Assembly (NCBI RefSeq): GCF_002355655.1
Contig: NZ_AP017569.1
Location: 620,001 to 684,000 of the forward strand
DNA length: 64,000 nt
Direction of reading: 5' to 3'
DNA from: Halorubrum trapanicum
GTDB taxonomy: Archaea > Halobacteriota > Halobacteria > Halobacteriales > Haloferacaceae
The notes beneath the pieces were generated by a model. It saw only the letters and a program-made list of their open reading frames with translations. It made no database searches and had not been told where the DNA came from. Both the position numbers and the translations under genes were made by a program. Every line of letters starts with the position of its first letter. The stretch's first letter is position 1. This document shows, piece after piece, positions 16,258 through 25,555 of this stretch.

Positions 16258-19200
16258 CTACGCCAGCGCGGCCGCCAGCTTCTCGATCGGATGCGACGGC
16301 TCCGGAACCTCGCCGGGGCCTTCCTCCAACTGCGTCCGACAGGAGGTTCCGGGCGCGACGAGTCCGTCGCCGTCGCTGGCCGAGACCTGCTCGAACAGGT
16401 TCTCGCCGATCGCCTTGCTCATCGAGTAGTGTTCGGCCTCGTAGCCGAACGAGCCCGCCATCCCGCAACAGGAGGAGTCGAGCGGGTCGACGCCGTAGCC
16501 GGCGCGCCGGAGCACGCCGACCGCGTGGTGGTCCTTCTTCGTCGCCTTCTGGTGGCAGTGGCCGTGGTAGGTGAGCGACTCGGTCGGCGCGTCGAGCGGG
16601 AGTTCCTCGTCGAGCCGGTGGGCGTCGACGAACTCCATGACCCCGTAGGCGTGCTCCGAGACGGCCGCCACGTCCTCGTCCGGCACGTCGCTGGCGTCGC
16701 CGTCGAGCAGGTCGTGGTAGTCGGACTGGAGCATGACGGCGTCGGAGGGCTCGACGACCACCACGTCCCAGCCGTCGCGCACGTCGGGCGCGAGCGTTTC
16801 GACGGCGTCTCTCGCGGTCGCGCGCGACACGTCGAGCAAGCCTTTGGAGTGAGGCGGGCGCCCGCTGCCGTCGACATCCGGAATCCTGACGTGGCAGTCG
16901 GCGGCCTCCAGCACGCGCACCGCGGCCTTCCCCGCGCCGGGGTTGGTGTAGGTGGTGTACACGTCGGGGAAGAGGAGCACGTCGCGGGCGGCCTCGTCGC
17001 GCGGGACGCCGGCGCCGCCGCGCGCCTCGAACCAGTCGACGAGCGTCTCCGAGCGGAAGGTCGGGAGGTCCCGTTCCCTCGCGATACCGAGCGCCTTCTC
17101 CGCGAGGAGGCCGCTCCCGGGGATCTTGTTCGGGAGGTTCGAGAGCGGGGCGAACTTCGAGGCGAGCGGCGCGAGCGACTCGAAGCGGCCGAGCAGTCGC
17201 GTTCGAAGGTCGATACCGTGTTCCTCGTGGTGGGCGTGTTCGACCTCGGCCTTCAGCTTCGCCATGTCGACGCCGCTCGGGCAGTCGACCTTACAGCCCT
17301 TGCAGCCGACACAGAGGTCCATCACCTCGGTGACGAACTCGTCGTCGGTCGGGTCGTCGGGGAGCTCGCCGGTCATGGCCCCGCGGAGGGTGTTCGCCCG
17401 CCCGCGGGTCGACTGGATCTCCTCGTCGGCGGCGCGGTAGGTCGGGCACATCACGCCGCCGGTCGTCTCCTGCGGGCCGCGGCAGCCGCCGCAGCCGTGA
17501 CAGAGCTCGACCATCCCCTGCATCCCGTTGTCGACGGCCCACTCCATCGCGGGGTCGAAGCCGGCGTCGTACTCGTAGTCGTCGTCGAACCGGAGGTTCT
17601 CGCGCATGTCGAACTCCCCGCAGACGTTCCCGGGGTTGAGCAGCCAGTCGGGGTCGAACGCGGTTTTGAGGTCGCGGAACGCCTCCCAGAGGTCGTCGCC
17701 GTACAGCTTCCGGTTCCACTGCGTCCGGGCGCGCCCGTCGCCGTGTTCGCCGGATACCGACCCGCCGAGCCGGACCACCGCGTCGGTGACGCGGTCGGCG
17801 ATGTCGACCATCGCGTCGACGCCGTCGACGTCCTTCGTGTTGATCAGCGGGCGGACGTGGAGCACGCCCGGGCCGGCGTGCGCGTAGAAGGTCGCGAACG
17901 TGTCGTTGTCGGCGAGGATCTCCTGGAACTCGCGAGTGTACTCGGGGAGGTGCTCCGGGGGAATGGCGCAGTCCTCGATGAAGGAGATATGCTTCTCGTC
18001 GGTGGTCCGCGACAGGAGGATCGGGAGCCCCGCCTTGCGCATCTTCCAGAACCGGTCGCGCTTCTCGGGGTCGTGCGCCTCCATCGCGTGAACCGCCCGA
18101 CGGGGGTGGCTCGTCGTCTCGGCGGCGCCCGCGCTCGGCTCGACCGCGGTGGCGACGCCGGCGCCGTCCCCGTCGCCCCCGTTCGCGGCCGCGCCCACCC
18201 GATCCGCGATCAGGTCCGCGACCTTCCGCTTCCCCGCCGCGTCGCTGTCGGCGTAGAACTCGACGAGCAGCACGGAGTCGGTGCCGTCGGGGAGCATGCC
18301 GACGACGTCCTCGAACTCCGGCGTGTCGGCGGCGAGCCCCAGCAGAACGTCGTCCATCACCTCGACGGCGGCTGGGTCGTGTTCGAGGCACGCCGCCACG
18401 TCCTCCATCGCGTCGAGGAGGTCGTCGTAGGTGAGCAGCGCGACCGCCTTCGTCTCGGGGATCTCGACGAGCGAGAGGGTCGCCTCCGTCACCGTCGCGA
18501 GCGTCCCCTCGCTGCCGGCGAGCAGGCGGGCGAGGTTGACAACGCCCGCCTCGCCGTGTTCGCCGCGATGCTCGGCGAGCAGGCGGTCGAGGTTGTAGCC
18601 GGAGACGTTCCGCTTCAGCTCCGGGAACCGCTCGTCGATCCGGTCGGCCTCCTCGTCGAGGACTCGGACGACCTCGGCGTGGATCCGGGGCAGGAGGTCG
18701 TCGGCGTCAGGGTCGGCGGACGCGCGGAGGTCCTCGACCGCGACCTCGCCGAACGTCGTCACGGTGCCGTCGGCGAGGACGACCTCCGCCTCCTCGACGT
18801 AGTGGTCGGTCTTCCCGTACTTCAGCGAGTGCGAGCCGGTGGAGTTGTTGCCGATCGCGCCGCCGACCGCGGACTTGTCGCGCCACGCCGGGTCGGGCGC
18901 GAACTTCAGGCCGTCGGGCTCGACCGCGGCGTTCAGGTCGCCGACGTACGCGCCGGCCTGGACGCGGGCCCGCTTCGCGTCGGGATCGGTCGACACCACG
19001 TCGTCCATCTCGCCCGTCAGATCGAGGACGACCGCCTCGTTGACGGTCTGCCCGGCGAGCGAGGTGCCGCCGCCCCGCGGGAGGACGGGGATCCCCTCCT
19101 CGAAGCAGTACTCGTGGACGGCCGCGACGTCCGCGGTCGACTCCGGGATCACGACGCCGATCGGCGTGACCTCGTACGCCGAGGCGTCGGTCGCGTACAG

Positions 19201-19344
19201 CCGCTTCGAGTAGTCGTCGAACCGCACGTCGCCCGCGACGCGCTCGGCGAGCGCGTCGACGAGGTCCGGTCGCTCCACCGCGCCGCCGGTGTAGTCGAAG
19301 TCCCCGCCGTCCGTCGGGTCGGGACCCGGGGTGTTAGTCGCCAT
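16258..19344 (-). CDS. FAD-linked oxidase fused to Fe-S/CCG domain, D-lactate dehydrogenase type
   Basis: 1028 residues. Start ATG 19342-19344 (MATNTPGPDP); an upstream extension through 19479 is unlikely. The N-terminal half is a PCMH-type FAD-binding oxidase: PRGGGTSLAGQTVN, AIGNNSTGSHS and SGEHGDGRAR. The C-terminal half carries a [4Fe-4S] module (CHGCGGC and CVGCKGCKVDCP) and two CCG-type cysteine-rich domains, including DSSCCGMAGSFGY. This layout matches large D-lactate or D-2-hydroxyacid dehydrogenases feeding electrons to the quinone pool. The neighbouring divergent lutC and lutBA genes support a lactate role. Its C-terminal third is clearly homologous to the C-terminal third of the lutBA fusion. 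Confidence 0.9.
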   Translation of the reverse strand: MATNTPGPDPTDGGDFDYTGGAVERPDLVDALAERVAGDVRFDDYSKRLYATDASAYEVTPIGVVIPESTADVAAVHEYCFEEGIPVLPRGGGTSLAGQTVNEAVVLDLTGEMDDVVSTDPDAKRARVQAGAYVGDLNAAVEPDGLKFAPDPAWRDKSAVGGAIGNNSTGSHSLKYGKTDHYVEEAEVVLADGTVTTFGEVAVEDLRASADPDADDLLPRIHAEVVRVLDEEADRIDERFPELKRNVSGYNLDRLLAEHRGEHGEAGVVNLARLLAGSEGTLATVTEATLSLVEIPETKAVALLTYDDLLDAMEDVAACLEHDPAAVEVMDDVLLGLAADTPEFEDVVGMLPDGTDSVLLVEFYADSDAAGKRKVADLIADRVGAAANGGDGDGAGVATAVEPSAGAAETTSHPRRAVHAMEAHDPEKRDRFWKMRKAGLPILLSRTTDEKHISFIEDCAIPPEHLPEYTREFQEILADNDTFATFYAHAGPGVLHVRPLINTKDVDGVDAMVDIADRVTDAVVRLGGSVSGEHGDGRARTQWNRKLYGDDLWEAFRDLKTAFDPDWLLNPGNVCGEFDMRENLRFDDDYEYDAGFDPAMEWAVDNGMQGMVELCHGCGGCRGPQETTGGVMCPTYRAADEEIQSTRGRANTLRGAMTGELPDDPTDDEFVTEVMDLCVGCKGCKVDCPSGVDMAKLKAEVEHAHHEEHGIDLRTRLLGRFESLAPLASKFAPLSNLPNKIPGSGLLAEKALGIARERDLPTFRSETLVDWFEARGGAGVPRDEAARDVLLFPDVYTTYTNPGAGKAAVRVLEAADCHVRIPDVDGSGRPPHSKGLLDVSRATARDAVETLAPDVRDGWDVVVVEPSDAVMLQSDYHDLLDGDASDVPDEDVAAVSEHAYGVMEFVDAHRLDEELPLDAPTESLTYHGHCHQKATKKDHHAVGVLRRAGYGVDPLDSSCCGMAGSFGYEAEHYSMSKAIGENLFEQVSASDGDGLVAPGTSCRTQLEEGPGEVPEPSHPIEKLAAALA

Positions 19345-19503
19345 GCGACTCCCTCGCGGTCGAACCATGAAAAAACCTCCTGCCGTCCGCGCGTCGGCGG
19401 AATTCGGTCGCCCCGCGGCGGCCGAGACCGCCGCGTCCCGGCCGCGCTGTCGCCTGCCGGGAGCCGCCGTAACACCCATATGCCGGCCGGCGAACTCACA
19501 TCC

Positions 19504-20082
19504 ATGTCACTCGCAGACACGTCGACGTTCGCCGGTCGGCTCGACGACCTCGGCGTCGCGGTCTCGACGGGGCCGCCCGCGGAGTGCGCGGCCATGGTCG
19601 AGGCGGCCGCGGGCGAGCCCGCGGTCGGGGTGCCGCTGGCGCGCTCGGGGCCGGCCGCGTTCGCCGACTCGCCCGCGGCCCTGCCGGACCGCGTCGAGAC
19701 GGCGCCGACGACCGCCGACCTCCGGGCGGCGCACACCGGCGTCACCGCGGCGTCGCTCGGCGTCGCCGAGTACGGGAGCGTCGCGCTGGAGGCGGACGCG
19801 GCCGGCACGGAGCCGGTGAGCCTCTTCGTCGACCGCCACGTCGTCGTCCTCCGAGAGGCCGACCTCGTCCCGGACATGCCCGACGCCTTCGACTGGCTCG
19901 GGCCGCGGGCGCGCGACGAGTCGGTCGACGTGGTGTTCGCGACCGGGCCGAGCGCGACCGCGGACATGGGCGGGCTCGTTCACGGCGCGCACGGGCCGAA
20001 GGAGGTCCACGTGATCCTGTTGCGCGGCGAGGACGCGGCGGACGGCTCGGACGCCGCTGTCGACGCGGAGGACGACCAATGA
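19504..20082 (+). CDS. lutC: LutC-like lactate utilisation protein (LUD domain)
   Basis: 192 residues, start ATG 19504. LUD-domain features include GVAEYGSVALEADAAGTEPVSLFVDRHVVVL and the C-terminal TADMGGLVHGAHGPKEVHVILL, where the G-x-H-G-P-K segment is diagnostic. LutC works with LutA and LutB to oxidise L-lactate to pyruvate. Its stop overlaps the next ATG (ATGA), so it is co-translated with the lutBA fusion. The acidic C-terminal tail is typical of halophiles. Confidence 0.9.
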   Translation: MSLADTSTFAGRLDDLGVAVSTGPPAECAAMVEAAAGEPAVGVPLARSGPAAFADSPAALPDRVETAPTTADLRAAHTGVTAASLGVAEYGSVALEADAAGTEPVSLFVDRHVVVLREADLVPDMPDAFDWLGPRARDESVDVVFATGPSATADMGGLVHGAHGPKEVHVILLRGEDAADGSDAAVDAEDDQ

Positions 20083-22367
20083 GTAGCGACGCCGAGACCG
20101 GCGCCGAGGAGGCGGCGGCGACCGAACCGGCGGACAATCCCGACCGCGAGGCGAAGGCCGAGCGGATCCGCGAGCTGTTGACGACCGAGGGCGACGCGGT
20201 CGCAGAGAACACCCGCGGGTTCAACGAGGGCCGCTACGAGTCGACCGGGCGGCTCGACGGCTACGAGGAACTGAAAGACGAGGCGCGGGCGATCAAGGAG
20301 GACGCGATCGAGCGGCTCCCCGACCTCATCGACGAGGTGAGAGCGAGCGTCGAGGCCAACGGGGGCACGGTCTACCTCGCCGACGACGCGGCCGACGCGA
20401 ACCGATACATCCGCGAGGTCGCGGCCGAGCGAGACGCCGAGCGCGCGGTGAAGTCGAAGTCGATGACCTCCGAGGAGATCGAGGTGAACGACGCGCTCGA
20501 AGCGGACGGCGTCGACGTCGTCGAGACCGACCTCGGCGAGTGGGTGCTCCAGCTGGCCGACGAGGAGCCCTCGCACATCGTCGCGCCGGCGATCCACAAG
20601 TCGCGTGAGGGGATCGCGGAGCTGTTCGCCGAGCGGTTCGACCCGGAAGACCCGCCCGAGACCGCCGAGGAGCTCACGATGTTCGCCCGCGAGCGGCTGG
20701 GCGAGCTGATCGAGGACGCGGACCTCGGGATGACCGGCGCGAACTTCATCGCCGCCGACTCGGGCACCATGCTCTTAGTCACCAGCGAGGGGAACGCCCG
20801 CAAGACGGTGACCGCGACCGACACCCACGTCGCGGTCGCGGGCGTCGAGAAGCTCGTCCCGACCGTCGAGGAGTTCTCCCCGTTCGTCGAGCTGATCGGC
20901 CGGTCGGGGACCGGTCAGGACGTGACCTCCTACATCTCGACGCTCACGCCGCCCGTCGACTCGCCCGTGCCGGACTTCGAAGCGGCGGACGAGCCGCTCG
21001 CCGACGGCTCGGAGTCCGACCGCGAGTTCCACCTCGTCCTGATCGACAACGGGCGCATGGCGATGCGCGACGACGAGGAGCTGAAGGAGACGCTGTACTG
21101 TATCCGCTGTTCGGCCTGCTCGAACGCCTGCGGCAACTTCCAGAGCGTCGGCGGCCACGCGTTCGGCGGCGAGACGTACTCCGGCGGGATCGCCACCGGC
21201 TGGGAGGCCGGCATCGAGGGGCTCGACACCGCGGCCGAGTTCAACGACCTCTGTACCGGCTGCTCGCGCTGCGTCCCGGCGTGTCCGGTCGGCATCGACA
21301 TCCCGTGGATCAACACCGCGGTCCGCGACCGGATCAACCGCGGCGAGGCGGAGCCCGGCCAGACGGACTGGATGTTCGAGGAGCTGGTCCCGGACGAGGA
21401 GCCCGGCGGGCTCGACCTGGCCACGCGCCTCGTGGGCAACTACGCGACGCTCGCGGAGTGGGGCCACAAGACGGCGCCGGTCGCCAACCGCCTCGCGAAC
21501 GCCGGCCCGGTGCGCGCGCTCGCCGAGCGGGTGGCCGGCATCGACCGCCGCCGAGAGCTCCCCGAGTTCGCGCGCGAGTCGCTCGTGGAGTGGTTCGACG
21601 CGCGGGGCGGCCCGGCGGTCCCGGCCGACGAGGCGACCCGCGAGGCCGTCGTCTACCCCGACACCGCGACGAACTACGTCGACGTCGGGCGCGGGAAGGC
21701 GACCGTCAGGGCGCTGGAGGCACTGGGCGTCCGCGTCCGCGTGCCGGACCTTCCCGGGAGCGGCCGCCCGCCGCTGTCGCAGGGGATGATCGCGACCGCC
21801 GAGGCCGCCGCCGAGGACCTCTACGCCGGGCTGGCGCCCCACCTCGACGCCGGCCGCGACGTGGTCGCCATCGAGCCGAGCGACCTCGCGACGTTCCGTC
21901 GCGAGTACGAGCGGTTCCTCCCGGCCGCCTCCTACGAGCGGCTCGCGGACGCGAGCTACGACGTCATGGAGTACGCCTTCGGCCTGCTGGAGAACGGCGC
22001 CGACCCGGCGGCGCTGCGCGCGCCGAGCGAGGGGACCGGCCCGGTGGCGTCGGGGCAGCGGATCGCCTACCACCCGCACTGTCAGGCCCGCACGGTCGGG
22101 GTGAGCGAGTACGCGACCGCGACCCTCGAACGGCTCGGCTACGACGTGCGCGTCTCCGACACGGAGTGTTGCGGGATGGCGGGCTCGTTCGGCTACAAGA
22201 CGGACTACTACGAGCTGAGCGTGGACGTCGGCGAGCCCCTCGTCGAGCAGTTCGGCGACACCGACCGCACCGTCGTCGCACCGGGCACGTCCTGTACCGA
22301 GCAGCTCGACGCCCTGTTGGACGCGGCGCCGAGACATCCGATCGAGGTCGTCGCGCCGCGGGAGTGA
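20079..22367 (+). CDS. LutB-LutA fusion, iron-sulfur lactate oxidase subunit
   Basis: 762 residues. Residues 1-340 are a LUD domain (GANFIAADSGTMLLVTSEGNARKT). It is followed by ferredoxin-type clusters with CIRCSACSNAC and CTGCSRCVPACPVGIDIP (about residues 346-412). Residues 490-762 are two LutA-like CCG domains (YHPHCQARTVGVSEY and DTECCGMAGSFGYKTDYYELS). In bacteria LutA and LutB are separate; here they are one chain. The start ATG 20079 overlaps lutC. The CCG part is paralogous to that of the divergent D-lactate dehydrogenase-type gene (both share RELPEF/RDLPTF, VEWFDARGG and GSGRPP). Confidence 0.9.
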   Translation: MSSDAETGAEEAAATEPADNPDREAKAERIRELLTTEGDAVAENTRGFNEGRYESTGRLDGYEELKDEARAIKEDAIERLPDLIDEVRASVEANGGTVYLADDAADANRYIREVAAERDAERAVKSKSMTSEEIEVNDALEADGVDVVETDLGEWVLQLADEEPSHIVAPAIHKSREGIAELFAERFDPEDPPETAEELTMFARERLGELIEDADLGMTGANFIAADSGTMLLVTSEGNARKTVTATDTHVAVAGVEKLVPTVEEFSPFVELIGRSGTGQDVTSYISTLTPPVDSPVPDFEAADEPLADGSESDREFHLVLIDNGRMAMRDDEELKETLYCIRCSACSNACGNFQSVGGHAFGGETYSGGIATGWEAGIEGLDTAAEFNDLCTGCSRCVPACPVGIDIPWINTAVRDRINRGEAEPGQTDWMFEELVPDEEPGGLDLATRLVGNYATLAEWGHKTAPVANRLANAGPVRALAERVAGIDRRRELPEFARESLVEWFDARGGPAVPADEATREAVVYPDTATNYVDVGRGKATVRALEALGVRVRVPDLPGSGRPPLSQGMIATAEAAAEDLYAGLAPHLDAGRDVVAIEPSDLATFRREYERFLPAASYERLADASYDVMEYAFGLLENGADPAALRAPSEGTGPVASGQRIAYHPHCQARTVGVSEYATATLERLGYDVRVSDTECCGMAGSFGYKTDYYELSVDVGEPLVEQFGDTDRTVVAPGTSCTEQLDALLDAAPRHPIEVVAPRE

Positions 22368-22471
22368 CTGACGGCGACGCGCGCGGCGTCGACCCCGCGG
22401 GACCCGCCGGCGTCCGACGCGCGTCGTTCGACAACGAACGCTTATTAGGCGCGCTCGTGACCCTATCAGGT

Positions 22472-22786
22472 ATGAACGCAGCCCCCGAAGAGATCACGTC
22501 GCTCGTCGGTCGCGAGGTGTACTCGAGCAACGGCGTTTTCGTCGGCGAGATCGAAGACATCCAGCTCGATCTGGACGCGCGCTCCGTCACCGGCCTCGCG
22601 CTCGCCGAACTCAACCACGAACTGTTCGCCGGACAGGTGGGCGGATCGACCGGCGTCATCGTCCCGTACCGCTGGGTCCGCGCGGTCGGCGACGTCGTCC
22701 TGATCAACGACGTCATCGAGCGGTACGACACGGGCGAGTCCGACGAGGAAGGGAGCGAGGTCGAGGCCCGGGCGGAGTCCCGGTAA
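22472..22786 (+). CDS. PRC-barrel domain protein
   Basis: 104 residues, ATG 22472. A single PRC barrel covers residues 5-85: ITSLVGREVYSSNGVFVGEIEDIQLDLDARSVTGLAL and the following GVIVPYRWVRAVGDVVLIND. PRC-barrel proteins in haloarchaea include CdpB cell-division factors that bind SepF, but I cannot tell whether this is one of them. The C-terminus is a short acidic tail. A TATA-like CTTATTAGG lies around 22441-22449, giving a leader of about 5 bases or none. Confidence 0.8.
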   Translation: MNAAPEEITSLVGREVYSSNGVFVGEIEDIQLDLDARSVTGLALAELNHELFAGQVGGSTGVIVPYRWVRAVGDVVLINDVIERYDTGESDEEGSEVEARAESR

Positions 22787-22823
22787 CAGGTTCCCGACCG
22801 CGCGCGCCGCGCCCGGGGCCGCT

Positions 22824-23150
22824 TCAGAAGGGGAGAGCGTCGCGGAGGCTGGCGATCACGCCGCGCTCTTCCCGGCGCGCCTCGTCGAACACCGGGTACA
22901 TGGCGTCGAGAAACGTCGTCTCGTTTTCGAACTCCCGCTTGGGCACGCGGTCGAGCGCGTCCGCGAGCGCGATGGAGCGTCCCTGCGCGTCGTAGGGCAC
23001 CTCCTGATCGCCGAGCGCGTCCCGTAGCTCCGCGGCCGTCGCGGGAAACGACACGTCCGCCTCGTCGAGCCGTGCGTCGAGCGCGGCGATGCCGAACTCG
23101 ATCGCCTCCGGCTCCTCCGTATCGCCGCCGCCGGGTGGCCGTGCTGCCAT
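22824..23150 (-). CDS. Small acidic haloarchaeal protein (DUF5789-like)
   Basis: 108 residues from ATG 23150. The sequence is a helical, acidic fold with ADVSFPATAAELRDALGD and YDAQGRSIALADALDRVP, reminiscent of the haloarchaeal DUF5789 family; that assignment is tentative. It has no cysteines and no membrane segment. It ends in LRDALPF. Function unknown. Confidence 0.65.
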   Translation of the reverse strand: MAARPPGGGDTEEPEAIEFGIAALDARLDEADVSFPATAAELRDALGDQEVPYDAQGRSIALADALDRVPKREFENETTFLDAMYPVFDEARREERGVIASLRDALPF

Positions 23151-23205
23151 TACGGCGTGTTACTCCCTCCGGCGGCTTGAAACCCCTGTTCTCGGCGCGT
23201 CCCGC

Positions 23206-23622
23206 TCATTCCGGCACGGACTCGGTCGGCGGCGCGGCGTCGACGACGGCGAGCTCGACCCCGTCCCCGGACCGGTCGAACGCGGCGACCGAGTCGCCGT
23301 CGTACGGCGGGACCGCGACGATCACCACGCCCGCGAGGTCGTCGGTGCGGGAGACCCCGAGGAACCCGTCCGGGTGCGAGAGGAACCGCGCGCCGCCCGC
23401 GCCCGCCGGCGTGCCGAGGTCGACGCCGAACACGGAGCTGACGGAGTTCCCCACGGACGGGAGCGTGAAGTGGGTCACCACCGGCGTAGCCGGGTCGAGG
23501 CCGAGGTCGGCCTCGAACTCGCCGGCCGGCGTGGCCGAGAGCCGGAGGTTCACCGCCTCGGGGTCCTCGCTCGCGGCGCGCTCGCGCAGCACGGTCAACA
23601 GGTCGCGGGTGACGTAGATCAC
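23206..23622 (-). CDS. Conserved haloarchaeal hypothetical protein
   Basis: 138 residues from ATG 23622 (MIYVTRDLLTVLRERA). Alternating strands (VVTHFTLPSVGNSVSSVFGVDLGTP, RFLSHPDG and GVVIVAVPPYD) suggest a small alpha/beta fold. There is no recognised catalytic motif. It lies between two other minus-strand hypothetical genes with gaps of 55 and 98 bp, so a shared transcript is possible but not evident. Confidence 0.65.
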   Translation of the reverse strand: MIYVTRDLLTVLRERAASEDPEAVNLRLSATPAGEFEADLGLDPATPVVTHFTLPSVGNSVSSVFGVDLGTPAGAGGARFLSHPDGFLGVSRTDDLAGVVIVAVPPYDGDSVAAFDRSGDGVELAVVDAAPPTESVPE

Positions 23623-23720
23623 TGGTCGAGCCTCGCTACGGGACGCATTGGCAAAAGGTCACGCACGGATCGGTCGGTGCGGTCGGTGCGTCCGACCTCA
23701 CAGCCCGTCTCTGCCCGCGC

Positions 23721-24422
23721 TCAGAACGGCAGCGCCGATTTGAGCGTCTTCGCGTACAGTCCCGGCGCCTTCGGCCGCGAGTCGGAGAGCGCGTCCTCGA
23801 GGGCGACGGCCGCGCGCTCGTGGACGCCCACGCCGTGGCCGACGAGGACGCGCTCGGGGTCGAGCCCGGAGAGCGCGCCAGTCGGCGGCGTGAGCCGCAG
23901 CATCGGGTGGACGCCGAGGCGCTCGCGGTCGCCCCGGAAGTACGACGCGGAGCCGAGCGACTCGGGGACGATCAGCGTCTCCCCGTCGAAGAGCCCGACC
24001 TCCTGCCACGGCGGCAGCGAGGAGTCGCGGATTTTGATTGCCTCGAAGCCGGTGTCCGCGAGCCGTGCGCCGAACCGCTCGACCTCGACGTCCGGGCCGA
24101 GCTCCTCCGCGACGCCCGTCATCCACTCGGGGACGTACACCGGGACGTCGTGGCGCGCGGCGACCTCGCCGCTGTCGCGCACGTGGCGGTCGAGCCCGAC
24201 CACGACGCCGGCGACGTCGCCGAGGTCGGCGAGCAGCTCGTCGACCCCGGGCGCGTCGACCGGGTCGACCACCCACACGTCGTCCGCGCCCGTCTCGTCG
24301 TTGTGGACCGCGAACGCGTGGCTCGCGCGCTCCATCGTCTCGTCGGGGTACGCGATCCAGCCGACGCCGCCGTCGTAGCGATCGATCTCGTGGAGGTCCG
24401 GCTCGTCGCCTTTCATTCCCAT
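23721..24422 (-). CDS. Metallo-beta-lactamase-fold-like protein lacking the metal site
   Basis: 233 residues from ATG 24422. The layout of a WIAYPDETMERASHAFAVHND opening, an AFAVHN/VWVVDPVDAPGVDELL strand pair, GVVVGLDRHVRD at the place of the usual HxHxDH loop and the ending RVLVGHGVGVHERAAVALEDAL resembles haloarchaeal MBL-fold proteins. The metal-binding HxHxDH motif is absent; only DRHVRD remains. So it is either a non-catalytic member or one with a changed function. This is a fold-level judgement by eye. Confidence 0.6.
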   Translation of the reverse strand: MGMKGDEPDLHEIDRYDGGVGWIAYPDETMERASHAFAVHNDETGADDVWVVDPVDAPGVDELLADLGDVAGVVVGLDRHVRDSGEVAARHDVPVYVPEWMTGVAEELGPDVEVERFGARLADTGFEAIKIRDSSLPPWQEVGLFDGETLIVPESLGSASYFRGDRERLGVHPMLRLTPPTGALSGLDPERVLVGHGVGVHERAAVALEDALSDSRPKAPGLYAKTLKSALPF

Positions 24423-24506
24423 ACCACCCGTTCGGCCCGGACGCTTGTTAAGTCGTCTCCGGCGGAACGCCGATCCGGTGTTACCGGTGATCGCAGCGGG
24501 GGCGAC

Positions 24507-25067
24507 TCAGGCGTCGGGCCATTTGATCGAACAGCCCCGGGAGGGCCGGTCCGGGATTTCGACGTCCTCGCCCGCGAGGACGGCGTCGACCGCGTCGCGA
24601 ATGTAGAACTCGGTCGGCTCGTCGTCGGGGTTGAGCGCGTCGTCGAGGCGGCCGTGGTAGCGCAGCCGCCACGCGCCGTCCTCGCGGCCGAAGAGGAACG
24701 GGTCGGGGGTACACACCGCGTCGTAGGCGGCCGCGACCTCGCCGGTCTCGTCGCGGAGGTACGCGTCGTACGCGACGGTGCCGTCCGCGACCGCCTCGCG
24801 CATCGCCTCGAAGGAGTCCTCGGGGTACGCGTCGGCGTCGTTGGGGTTGATCCCGACGACCGCGAGGTCGTCGTACCCGGCGGCGAGCTCGTTCAGCAGG
24901 TCGATCTTCGCCTTCGCGTACGGGCAGTGGTTACACGTAAACACGATGAGCAGCGCGTCCGCGTCGAAGTCGTCGAGCGCGTACGTTTCCCCGTCCGCGC
25001 CGGGCAGTTCGAAGTCGGGCGCGGCGTCGCCGCGGTCGAGCGCCGAGTCGGATTCCATCTGGACCAT
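24507..25067 (-). CDS. Thioredoxin-family redoxin (AhpC/TSA-like)
   Basis: 186 residues from 25067; an inner ATG (MESDSALDRG, 25058) is equally plausible. The redox motif CNHCPY (about residues 45-50) follows the strand DALLIVFT, and the opening APDFELPGADGETYALDDFDA is typical of redoxins. VCTPDPFLFGREDGAWRLRYHGRLDD with cis-Pro completes the fold. It is probably a cytoplasmic thiol reductase or peroxiredoxin-like protein of the thioredoxin-family type with CxxC. A further Cys (RGCSIKWP) sits near the C-terminus. No partner lies next to it. Confidence 0.85.
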   Translation of the reverse strand: MVQMESDSALDRGDAAPDFELPGADGETYALDDFDADALLIVFTCNHCPYAKAKIDLLNELAAGYDDLAVVGINPNDADAYPEDSFEAMREAVADGTVAYDAYLRDETGEVAAAYDAVCTPDPFLFGREDGAWRLRYHGRLDDALNPDDEPTEFYIRDAVDAVLAGEDVEIPDRPSRGCSIKWPDA

Positions 25068-25205
25068 ATCGGGGCGTACGCGCGGGAACGGAAAAGGCGT
25101 TGCGAGCCACTTCAGATGTCGAGTCAGCGATCCACGACGAGCCGTTCACTCGAGACCGGCGAATCAATGACTGATCTGATCTGTTAACTACCTAATTCAA
25201 CGCTA

Positions 25206-25217
25206 GTATTTTATATG
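25206..25217 (+). promoter_or_regulatory. TATA box of the vapBC pair
   Basis: GTATTTTATATG lies about 30-40 bases before the antitoxin ATG at 25247, inside an AT-rich stretch (25185-25246) that contrasts with flanking GC-rich DNA. Confidence 0.5.
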
Positions 25218-25246
25218 TCTGAAGAAAAGTAATAATAGAAAATAGT

Positions 25247-25555
25247 ATGAGTAAGACAGAGTCTGAAAAAGTGGTGTCCGTATCGTCGCGCGGGCAAGCC
25301 ACAATCCCGAAGGAGTTCCGTGAGGAGTTGGGTATCGACACGCCCGGCCGTGTGAAGTTCATTCGGACCGAAGAGGGCGACATCGTTGTTCGCCCCATCC
25401 ACTCGGTTACGGACCTGCGTGGGGTTCTGGAAGGGAAAACCGACGAGCAGGGGCGCTCAGCAACCGAGCGCCTCCAAGAGGAACGGACAGCGGACAAAGC
25501 CAGTGAAGAAGAGTTGCGGCGGCGCTACGCCGGTGACGACGAGGGTGACGCATGA
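25247..25555 (+). CDS. vapB: AbrB/MazE-type antitoxin
   Basis: 102 residues. The N-terminal 50 residues form a SpoVT-AbrB swapped-hairpin DNA-binding domain: VVSVSSRGQATIPKEFREELGI followed by GRVKFIRTEEGDIVVRP. The charged C-terminus would wrap the toxin. It overlaps the PIN-domain toxin gene by four bases (ATGA), the usual antitoxin-first order, and such antitoxins generally repress their own operon. Naming it vapB rests on the neighbouring PIN toxin. Confidence 0.88.
   Translation: MSKTESEKVVSVSSRGQATIPKEFREELGIDTPGRVKFIRTEEGDIVVRPIHSVTDLRGVLEGKTDEQGRSATERLQEERTADKASEEELRRRYAGDDEGDA

Noticed and set aside
16291-20082. 1263-codon plus-strand frame across the lactate dehydrogenase
   Set aside because: It is the antisense shadow of the FAD/Fe-S gene; only the in-frame 3' part from 19504 (lutC) is real.
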